In this document: in pieces, positions 13,201 to 25,200 of the stretch | How positions within the stretch are numbered: the first letter of the stretch is position 1 | Layout of the letters: each line of letters opens with the position of its first letter | DNA from: Styela clava | Lineage: Eukaryota > Chordata > Ascidiacea > Stolidobranchia > Styelidae | Direction of reading: 5' to 3' | Assembly (NCBI RefSeq): GCF_964204865.1 | Contig: NC_135259.1 | Location: 18,920,974 to 18,984,973 of the forward strand | DNA: 64,000 nt | Translations under genes and position numbers: made by a program | The notes under the pieces: model-generated | What the model saw: only the letters and a program-made list of their open reading frames with translations | What the model was told of the DNA's origin: nothing | Databases searched by the model: none

Positions 13201-16200
13201 AACTTTATCAACCATTTGCAACATCAGCAAAATCAGAGAGAAAATTTCAGTTGCAAATCACACCTGTGATTCAATCCTGGAATGGAATGAAGCCGGAGGA
13301 AGCCCATACAAGATACAATACTATGCAAAGAATTATGCTGGTTACACAAAATACTTCACAATACAATATCTTGTAATAGATTGTAGACCAACAACCACGC
13401 TTGCACTTGGTGAGTTATATAACTGTTTGAAATTGAATTTTATTTAAATGAGTTATATAACTGTTTGAAATCAAATTTTTTTTTTCAAATATAACCGAAT
13501 TTGATCTCAAATTCAGCCACAATCACTGAACAGACATCAACTCATCGAACTTATACCTCAACATATGGGAAGCAGTATTCTAACCCCGCCATTGAATCGA
13601 CCGAAACATCATCAAACAACATCCACTGCACAACTGCTACAATCATTGCTATTCCAGTATCAGGAATTGTGGGTTTGATTGCTGGAGCTTTGTTAATGTT
13701 CATTATATTAAGGTGAATATGAATATTATATATTTAGGCAAATGTATGCTTAAATGCGAACCAGCATATTCAGAAATATTTTTCATCTTCCAAATATGTG
13801 CCATTAAAACAAACTCTGATTAAAGTAGTCAACTAGCTCCAGCACCCAGGTTCAAAAAAGTCCAACCCCAATACCTATAAAATACGGAAAATCTCTCGAT
13901 CTCTAGCTCGAACTCTTGAGCTAAAAAACGATTCCAAACCTGATTAAAATCAACTCCATCTACAGCTGATACCTAGATGGCAAAAATTTTACTATGAAAA
14001 CTCCAGTTAATTTCAATTACAAAGTTAATCAAACTTTTAGAAGTCTGAAATTTTGACTCTATTTCTACTCAAGACTTTTGAAATTACTACAAAAGATTGG
14101 AACCCAATGAAAAACACCACGACTGCTAGTTCTAGATCAACAATGAAGCAATTGTTAATAAAGTCATCGTTAACTTTTAACTTGAATTACCGTACTTTCT
14201 GTCGAATAAGATGAAGTCAACTTTTGGCAATTTTTTCTAGTATGTCTATGGGTTAAGTGTCATGTTGTCTAGTCTAGGGCCGAGATGGCGGAAGAAGTTG
14301 AACAGGAGAACAAGTCAAAATATTACCTTCAGAAAATCAGTCTTAATAGCTGGAAAATACTTAAAATATAATATAACTTATAATTCCTATAAAACCCAAG
14401 GTATCGCAACAACAACAACAAGTCAAAGAACAAAGATTCAATGGAAATGGGAAGCATTCAACATCAGCAGCTAACTGTCCATGAACGAACACCCCATGAA
14501 AACTACACACCAACATCAGATGAAAGTGGATATGAAGTTCCAATTCAAGTTGATAACAAGAATGAACAACAATATGAGATTATAACAAGTGGAAAGGAAT
14601 ATCAATATGAAAATGCCCAAATTAAAATTGTGTGACTCACAGTCATACCAGTTTTGATAATACTGATGATTTTGTATTTAGATCAAAAAAGCTGATTTTT
14701 TAATTCGTTAACTACAAATAACCTAGGATGTTTACATTTCTTCAACAAATATTACCGGTACATATCTTAACTTGTTTCGATATTTCCTTTATGTAGAAAA
14801 CAAAGACATGCTTCCATACAAATTAGCAATCATATCTGTTATTGTGTTCTACAACTATCAACGTGAAACAAAGGAGGCCTATTTCCTACTGTGCGTAAAA
14901 TTTTCTCAGATATGATTTTTATCATTATTTAACCGTTATTAAGATTAAAACTGGCGTCTCAATAAATTTCCACCATCAAGAAAAGGATCCCATGCTGTTA
15001 GGAAAGTTGGAGCCAGCTGTTGATGTTAGAGTTTATCATGCTTTATTACAGTCCTATTTTAAAATTTCCCAAAACTCACAACTTCAATGATGGTAATAAA
15101 TTGAATTTTTTTTCAGAAAGTCAGTTAAGTAAGCGTTCTTGGCAGTATAGTGAAGCAGGTTACATAATTATGCCAAAGTTTTTATTATTAAAGTTTGACT
15201 TCCTCAGGATTTCAGAGAGGCGTTTTGTCACAGACTGAACAAGGATCTGGACACATAATTATAATTTCCAAATACATTAGAACGCTGGAATGCTAAATTT
15301 TTCCCAATGGCACACACAGATTTTTTGGCGCTCCAGAAGTGAACCAAGATGGTGGACACCGGAACGTAGTATGTGTACCAGGTTGAGGTTAGGTCATATT
15401 TTTATCCGCATTTGCTTTATTTTAGGTATATTACGAGTTCGGGAACTAGCCAAGTGACTCCCGTAGTATTTGTACCTGGAATTATGGTCCAACCTAACCT
15501 GGTAAACATACTACATTCCGATGTCCGCCATCTTAGTGCACATGCTTCTAGAGTACCGTTTTTTAACAATTTCCAAACGTAATTTTTAAATCAAATAAGC
15601 ATAATAAAATACTACCAACCTAAAAAAATCTGGAGAAACATCTAAATCTTCTTCTAAAATAATAATTTCTTCTGCTTGAGGAAATAAAGTGAACATTGCA
15701 CTTAAACTTGATTTGTAGTGTTGAGATATCCGAGCATTTTTCACCCCAACAGGAACATGTTGAATCACTCGAATGTTGAAGAGTCTTGCAATTTCATATG
15801 GTTCCTGGAGGAGATAAAAATCTTCTTTTAGATCAAATCTAAGAAAGAGATGCCTCATGGGGTTGTATGACAAACTGCCTATCCCTCACTCCACATATTT
15901 CGGGGCTCCCGAAGTATGCGAACCAAGATGGCGGACATCGGAATGTAATATGTGTACTAGGTTAGGGTTAGGCCATAATTTTAGGTATAAATACTACGGG
16001 ATGCTCTTGGCTAGTCTTCAAACTGATAATAGGACTAAAATGAGAAAAATTGGAAAAAAATTATCGCCTCACCCTAACCTGTTACCCATGTTACGTTCCG
16101 ATGTCCGCCATCTTGGTACGCATACTTCGGGAGCACCCATATTTCTATAAAGTTAGATCAGTATGTGTATTCAAAAATATTTCAATTTCAATTTCGTGAT

Positions 16201-19200
16201 TTGTTTCAACATCAAAATATTTAAAAAAAAAAGAACTCAAACTCACTTCGAAATGTCCATCAATGAATACAATAATTACATCCGGGTTCACACCTCTTGC
16301 AGAAAGCAACGAACGCAGCATTCTGAAATATAAAATTTAACTTGAAGTCAACTACAATGTTAATTCTAAATAAATAAATTTATAAGGTAAATTAGGTAAC
16401 CGACTATGAATGCTTGCGAACACATAACTTGATACATTCTGCTTATTGGAAACTTTTATTTAATGATATGTCCTTCTCCCTGGGGTTATGTTTAAGTCAG
16501 AAGGCTGGGTTGGTGGGTAAATTTTTGATTGAAAGGCTCAATAAGGTAAATTCTGCAAATTCAAATCACTTAATCAACGACAATCGAACAAAATGTAGAG
16601 AAAGGATCTCAACCAGAGTAAATTTGAGCTGTGCTGGGGATAAATTTCACTTAGGTGAACAAATTAGTATGGTACATTTATTAACTCAGGGCTTCTTAAA
16701 CTGCACCACAGAGCAAAAGCTTTCAGTTAGTAAAATTCACAATGGCAACATTAATTCAAAGTAAATTTACTGAATTGGTTTAATTCTTCAACTGTAATGC
16801 CTTTTTATTTTTATTTTTTTATTTTTTATTATTATATCCCGCACATGAAATAACTGATTGGAATGTGTTAAAAGCAATAAAAGTATTTCCATAGAAGATC
16901 AGGGATCATAAGTGTTGACTGTTGAGAGTCTTTGAAAGATGGCTACAGTTCGTGAAAGTTCGAAAACCATCACTTTAACTGTAGGTGAATTCAACTCAAT
17001 AAATTTAGACATTGTTATCCCTTTTCAGGAGATTCTATTACTTCATCATAGAGTCATTATAGATATTTGTGGGACAAAAAGATGAAAAGTTTGGAGGATA
17101 ATCTTGCTTTTGACATTTGTAAAGAAGTAAATGGGAAAACACAGGTTGAAAAATGACAACCCCTGATCAGGAGATTTAATTTATTTAGAATTTAATTGGA
17201 ATGCTATTCTGGGAACGAATCTAGAATACCAGATAATGTTTTATTTATAGTGATTTATTAAGTAAATTCTACCATTGAATCCTGGACACACAAAATAGCA
17301 AAATTAATTCTAAGAAAAACTTTTTGTCAAATTCAGAATACTCAAAATATATACGATGTACTCTGCTCAAAAATGTTTTAGAGTAGGCCCCTATATCAGA
17401 AAAGAAAATTGTTTCGTTATGAATATCCTTGAGCACAGAAATAACAAAGTTATTGCTAAACCTCATATACTTAGATAATGTCAGAACTCCCCCAACCAAA
17501 TATTGCAAAAAAATATTTAAGATGCCATGCCTAATGAGATAATAGGATATGTATATTCTCTCACCTATACAGATACTGTGGTCTGTTGCTGGCGATAATT
17601 GCAACAGGTACAGAGCTTGCTGGTAGAACTTCCTTAGTGCCAAAGGTCAGAGGTGAAGGGTTATTACAAGTGCACAATTCCAAATAACCATCAAAATGTG
17701 AACAAAAATGTGCTCTTCTTGTGGTGAAAGGATCTGATTGTGGCCAATCACAAGTAATTACTGGAAAGTGGAAAAAATTAAAGTTAATGTATTAATTCTT
17801 ATACAAGGCACCTACCTAAGTATATTAATTCTGTGAGAGAGAGGAAGGGCATTATGACAATTTTAGTAGATTCAAACACTTCGAAAAATTTGAATTTGGT
17901 GGAAACAGTCAAATGTATAATAAGTACTTTTATAAGCAAAATTCTTTTTGTGTTGCAACAGTAGAATGAATCAAATACAGCACTACAAAGTTTGAGTTAA
18001 AATTGAGTCTGTTTTTAAATTCAAAATTCAAGACATTTGAATCACTAGATTATTTAAAAAGCATATTATAAAAATTCACACAGGGCTCAAAACCAAATAA
18101 ATAAATTTCAAATGAATGGAACTGTAATCGCAATAGTAAATTTTATATTAACTAATGATTTGGTTTCTGCAAGACTAACTACTTATCCTTCTTCTATTCT
18201 TTTGTGCCGATGGATCTGTATGCATATATTGCAAGGATGCTGTAGCAAGAGTAAAGATAACTATCCTAAGCAGTGCAAGAGTCTTGCTGCACACTAACAC
18301 AAATATATTTCTGTAACATACCGTAGTTGAACAATGCATGTCTGAGGAAGTCTGACCTTGGTCTGACGATACGTTACAGAATATATTTGTGTTAGTGTGC
18401 AGCAGAACTCCTAAATCACTTGGTAAATTTTATAATTGGAATTGTAAATAATTCCAGTAATGGCAAATCAAGTTAGTTCATATCTAGTTGAAAATCGCTT
18501 ACAGGTGAAAACAATGATTGCTCATTGTAAATGTGATGAAAAATAGTCTGTTGAGATCTAACTTTATAAAAGCATTGTGGGGAAGGGTGCATTTTCACAA
18601 TAGCTGAAGCAAATGGCTTTAATTATCAAAACAAATACAATATGAGGTGCAGTAAAGACCATATCACCTTGGCTTTCTATTGAGTCAATATCTGTTGCTA
18701 TGACGACATCAGTTGCCCAAGCTGTTATATCTTCCGTTGTTTCCAAGTTTTCAGCAAAGTTTGTTCCTGGAAAAGAGAAGGAGTAAAATCAGAAAACAAT
18801 AAATTGCCCGAAATTGGCTTCATATCTTTCATTAGCACACTGATTTAGCAACCTCATGCTTTCTTTAATCACATACTTTTGCTCTCCTAATTAAAAATGC
18901 ACACAGGAGCAGTTATTACCCCCTGGGCCATTGTCCAAGAACATTTTTAATACGTGCCATCTTGAGCCACCCATCAAAATCATAAAAAATTCCCATTCCA
19001 AAATTCCAATCTGTACTTTCCTACAATTTTTAGTCAAAAAATTTAGATCGTGTCATCTCGCAAGTAAATAATAAACTATTCAAATTGCACAGGGTGTCCA
19101 TAAAATCACTTTACAATTTCAATTTTGTTATGAAGTCAGTTCTCAATAAATATCAACTAGGTTTGTTGTTTTTTAATTAGTAATAGTTTAAGTTTTAATA

Positions 19201-22200
19201 CATCTTTGAGGACCAAAACAATATATGGTATCGATGAATCCCCTTTGAAATTTCAAAAAAATTCAAGACTTCATGGACACCCTATATTGCTTGAAACTAT
19301 TATTTGATACCAGCTCGAAAAGTATGGACACCTTACCAGTAATAATTTATTTGAATAAGTTGCATTATTCACCTCTCTTAGAGCAAATCATTGCCCAGTT
19401 GCTTCTCCAACTCAGGTCATCAATCATTTTACTGCCAAGTTCATTTAGTTTTTCTCTGGCTGATTTCCCAAGTTCGAACGAAGCTTCATCCTAAAAGTAC
19501 AACAGAATTGTTAATCTGGATGATTCTAGCGATACTTTCATGATTTTGTGGCATTTCCCTCATCTGGCTCTTCAATAATCCCTAGGGATAGTAGAGACTC
19601 CATAAATGAGGGTTACCCAAACTAGGGTCCACGATGACTGCAAAGGGGGTTCGCAACGATATGAAAAAAAGTCGATCTTTAATGATTGATTTTTATCAAA
19701 ACGCCATTGCATCTTTTTGGTTGAGTGTTACAGACGAATATACTTTGCTTTCAGAATAGGCAAGTCAAATTTTATTGCATTTTGCAACAACCTGCATGTG
19801 TGAGGCAGCATTTTCAGCAATATGAAGACAAAATACATGTCGCAATTCGCAACCTGCCATAGAGTCAGACCTACGAGTTTGCTTGTCACAAGTTTCTACG
19901 AGAATTGATAAATCATGCAGTTAAAAGCAACCTCATTCATCACATTAATGTCATTTGTGTTGTAAATTAAACATTATCCATCAAACATAAGATCACAAGC
20001 AGGAGGCCCAGCCCAAAAACTTTGAAAGACTCTGCCCTAAACAATCATATTGACTTCCTCATATAATCTGTAAAATTATTTTTAAATGTCAAATATCTTC
20101 TAATCTTGAATCATGCTCAACAGAGAGCATCATGAATATCTACGCAAAGACAGAAGAAAAATAAACGTTGACTGTTTTTGCTTGTATGTATGTCAAATCC
20201 TAAAAATTGCCAAGTTCTACTATAAATCAGTCTAAAACAAGAATAATTATATTGAATTTACTTAATGTAGGTCTTGACTGTACGAAATGGTTTATGTTTT
20301 TCTCCTTAAGAGATTGTAATCTGATATTCAAATGACCTATAATTGTAATCAGGGATAGATGTTGATATAGAATGACAGTTCTGAATAGCTTGAGTTGTTC
20401 ATATTTGCGAGACAGACTTTAAACCAAAAATTTCTCCCAAAAACCCAGCCTTCTAACCATACTCTTAACATTATAACCTTAACAAGGATACGTCATCAAA
20501 TAAGAGTTACAATTTATCAATAAGCACTATGTATCAAGTTAGCTGTTCGCAAATGAGTCGGCTGCTACTATTGGACAACTTGTGCCTTTATTCAGAAGTT
20601 AATTATCCAATTTTGGTTGGAGCCTTGCACACTCATTTTGAAAAGATATATTTTGTTAATCACTAACTTTTATAGCAAATACAAATATTCTGTTGCTGAT
20701 GATTGAATTCAGGAAGACAACCAAGGCTTCATCTTGTTTGGGTGCGTAAGTATCAAACACCCTCTGCGACATTACAGAGCCCTGAAAAAAATTGCAAAAA
20801 ATTATTTTGCATATGTTCTGTTAGTTATTATTGTCGTCATTGCACATTTGAATGCTCTTGTGTTGAGCAAGCTTATTTTTCCAATTACTTGTCATGAACA
20901 ACACAGCTCCAATACTTTTATATAAACTTATTCATATTATTTTTACTGATAAAATATATAACAGGTGTGGCCGCTCAATAACCAGTATTGGTTTCTCGCG
21001 ACTTCTTTCACCCTGAATTATCCGTTTTTGCTCATTTTTACATTCTGTATTCATTTAGTGTATTTCATGTATAGTGAAAAAATAGACTAGCCTACTGATT
21101 ACTGAATCAACTAGCTTGTATAATACATAAGTTCAAGTCAAGCCAAGTATATGCACCTGAAACAAATAACTAACAAATTAATCCCATACCAGACATGATC
21201 TGGTAACCGGATGAGGGACCTTGATTCGCCATATAATTAAGCCATCTTATCTACTTTCCTCTCCCCTGGATGAATATGGGAATCCTATCATACAAAAGAC
21301 CTTTAGTTCAAAGTACAAATGTACTAGTACGCAACTTATTTGTCAACTTCATACTCTGAGAAAATAATTGTCAACTTTGAATTTTTGTCCTTCAAAATCG
21401 GAGTGCTATTTCGCAGTCACTAAAAAAAGTTGCGAAAGTGTTTCGCACTTTTTGCAAAAAAGTCCGCTAATAGTGAACACTGGTTTAAACCCTGATCAGT
21501 CCGATGATGCCCACAACCTCATAATATAACTCTAAGAATTAGGCGGGTAAAGGGTAAGTAAAACTGGAAATCAGCATCCTTTCCAGAATTTCATTATTTG
21601 AAATCTCTGGTTGTATACAGTTTTGTCAGAGCAAAACACAACTCACAGTTGTTTCATGCAAAACAACAACATGGATTCCTCTCCCTTGATTTGCTTCTGC
21701 ATCACGATGTACAGACCGACCATTTACGATTACTTCAACAAGATCTTTGCTTGATATAACCTGCAAGGTTAATGAACAAAAAATTTGAGCTCTGATATTT
21801 AATAATTCAATATGCAAATAAGATTCACGCAGCTTAATAAGGGAGCACTCATTAGAAGCTAAGTAAAAAAGATTGGGAGTAATGACGAAACAAGAATTAA
21901 TATTTGAAATAATATAACCCAAGGATTATATATGGATGTAGGAAGTAGCAACAAAGGTTACAAAATAACAATAATTCAAGCCTATGCTTCCCTTGCTTAA
22001 ATGCTGCAAACTCAGGTAAGTAAAATCAAACCTGTGGCAATTTCATGGGATAGGGTTTAGAACCCAGCATTCTTTTTTTTACAGGGGTGTCAGGGGTGTC
22101 AAATTTGGGGATCATATGAAAATCATCCCACCGGATCAAATGAGGATCACCCCGCCAGAGTACCATATAAAGACCCCCTCCAAACTTGCTGAGGGAAGGA

Positions 22201-25200
22201 TCTTCGTACAATTGAAATTTATAAATACCATTTAAAGTAAATTTTAAAAATAGCGGATGAAATGCTAGTCACCTGTATTGAGAATTTGTCTGATATTTCT
22301 TCTGCATCATTGTTAGCTCTCAGATGACTGAAGTAATCATCTTCATCAATTGGCACAACATCACTGTCTGAATCTACAACATAAAGTTGAATAAATGACG
22401 AGGTGAGTAACGAATGCTTGTTCAGCATACTGCTAGTTTATGAATTAAATTAGGGCAGAATAGAAATTAATATCCAAGAAGGGAAGTTAATCAGTAATCC
22501 GTAGCCGTAGGCTATTTTTCACCATACTAAAATACACTTTAGGAATAAACAAGTCTAGTCTAGTCACCTCCTATTTCGTTATTTTTGTAGAAATTTGGGC
22601 GCTCCAGAAGTATGTGTAGCAATATGGAGACACCAATAACTAATTTGTTCGCCAACTTTACATCAAGTTGTGTAAAGGGACAGAAGCCTATGGGCAGGGC
22701 GTATATTCACTTGGCTAACAAAGACAGTCCCCAAACGTGTAACAGAACTAGAATAAGGAAAATTGGAATGAAATTATGGCCTAACCCTAACCTAGTACAC
22801 ATACTAAGAGAGTACTGAAATTTGTGCTAGTTACAATACATCAATGAAAATGTTCTTTTACCCAGTTCCAAAATTAATCTATGATTCTCGAGTCTTCTAT
22901 TTGTCTCAATAACCAACTTCAAATTGAATATGCATGTTCCAATTAAGAGCAACAGAGATAATATCTAAATAGGAAAAAATAATTTATGGCAGTTGAACCA
23001 CAACATCTGGTCTAGCAAAGCATAGTGTCATACTCTCAAATGATAACCTTGCCAAGCGTTATGTGGGGATTCGTTGGGTTACAAAGATTTCGATAAGAAA
23101 GGTGATTGGCTTAATGAGTTAGGCACTAGAAGCAATTTTTCTTTTTCAACACTGCAAAAAAGTCCCCAGCATTCAATGTAAAATGATCGTCAGTTATGAC
23201 TTCGAGAGGCTGTGGTTACACAGTTACAAGCAGTGTTCACTATTAGCGCACTTTTTTGCGAAAATTGCGAAGCACTTTCGCAACTTTTTTTAGGGACTGC
23301 GAAATAGCACTTTTTTCCGATTTTGAAGAGAAATAGCACTTTCTCCCGATTTTGAATGGAATAAAAATTCAAAGTTAACAAATATTTTCGAGTATTAAGT
23401 TGACAAATAAGTAACATACTAGTACTTTTGTAACTCAATTCTGCATATATATCATAACGATATTTACCGGGATTCTAACCTATGAGATGCAGACATAAGA
23501 GATAAAGCTTTTGCATTAACGGCAAAATTCTTGTTTATAATATGATTATTATACAAGCACACCGATTCCGCTTCTCCCGCAACTCCCGCAAAAACGCTCC
23601 GCGTCTTTGAAACCAGATGTTGGAATACTACCATTGCCTTTCTTTGAACGAAAGTGGTCATGTGACTATCAATGATATCCTTGAATTCAAAATGACTATA
23701 AAAGTGTTAGTAAAGTGTTATAGTCACTTTGGATGTATTGTGACCAAAGTGCACGATTTTCAAATCAGACGAAACTTTTAGCAGCATGTCACAGATTTGC
23801 AAAATCACCAAATTCACAAAATACCATTAAGTGCCATTTTATTGTAATCACAATGTTGAAAGCACGTGGCATTTTGCGATATTTACACAACTATTTCTCA
23901 TTGATATGCGAGTACGGGTGGGCAAAATTCAATATTTTATTGAATTGAATATTTTTAACCAGTACGGAATAACAAATATTTTTGGAACGTCGGTTGAAAC
24001 ATTAAAAAATCGGCAACAAAGTCTTTTTACTGGTTAATTCCGTTGTAATCGCTAATTGTTCTTGTCACCGATCGTTTTGGCGGCGATATCCAGGTTTTGC
24101 TAATCTATATTCCCGCCCTCTCTTTTTTACAAATATGAATTCTTGCGGGTCGGCGGACATCGAAGTTTTATATTTCGGGTTTACCCGTTTGTTCACATCG
24201 GCAACAGCTGTTGAAGACATAGAGGACTCAAATTAACATTTGCGTTGGCTTTAATATTACCTATCAAGATTTGTAAATTTACGGTCCCAATTTTATGCGA
24301 ATGGTAATATTATTGTCGATACCGTGATGCTGATATTTATTAAGACGATAATTAACTTTCTCATGTTTTTCTATGGTGAAAAACTTGGCAAATCTGAAAT
24401 TGTGCCAATCCTGAATGTTGATTTAAAATAGTGATTGAATAATTCGGCAATAAAGGCATTTCTGCGTGGTCATAGGACGAGATAACGTTAATGAACAGCA
24501 CTTCTTTTACAGGATATTTTACGTATGCGACTTAGACTTGATGCTGAAAAGATTGGACTCGAGTGCTTTTTTTTCGAGTGCTCGAGTGCCTAATAGAGGT
24601 CAGGCGCTAATTGTAACTAATTCCCTCAAGTTTCAACATGTCTTCAACAAAACAAAACCCCGGCGATAATTATAGCTAAAATGTTACCGAGCAATTCACA
24701 ATTTTATTTATGGAATTTGAAAATTCACCAGTTTCTTGACGATATTGATAATGTCACGCCCTAATTATTAGTGCAAAAAATACTCCCCTTCTTCCGCGGC
24801 GGTTTGATGGGTTCTTTGTTCCAATCTTCAGAAATTTCTGACACGGGGGATATAGAATACTGAATCCGGAGGGTTGAATCCCTGTCGACTTACTGGTGAT
24901 TTTCCGTTTTGGAATGCGTGGAACATTCTCTATTTTAAATTAAATGACGTTTCGCGGGCTAGAGTTCTCCCCGAAAATGATGTGTACCAGACGTTAGTTA
25001 GACGATAGATAAAACATTAGATTAATATATTTCATGACGCCCCGTTTTTGAAAATACAAAATTATATCGCAAAAAAATGCGTTTTGATACATTTGGAATG
25101 AAACATTATTTACGGTTAATTCAGATCATATTTTACTCTTCATGACACCCGGTATCCGAAAATACAGTTGTATTGCGAAAAATGTGTTTTGTTACATTTA

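Noticed and set aside
16414-16764. 116-codon plus-strand ORF in POMGNT1 intron 8
   Set aside because: No recognisable motifs, no splice-compatible neighbours; composition fits intron sequence.
20703-20925. Plus-strand frame with a strong membrane-helix-like run
   Set aside because: It overlaps POMGNT1 exon 5 on the opposite strand (20668-20781), lacks an ATG in that frame, and the minus-strand exon is conserved (RVFDTYAP).
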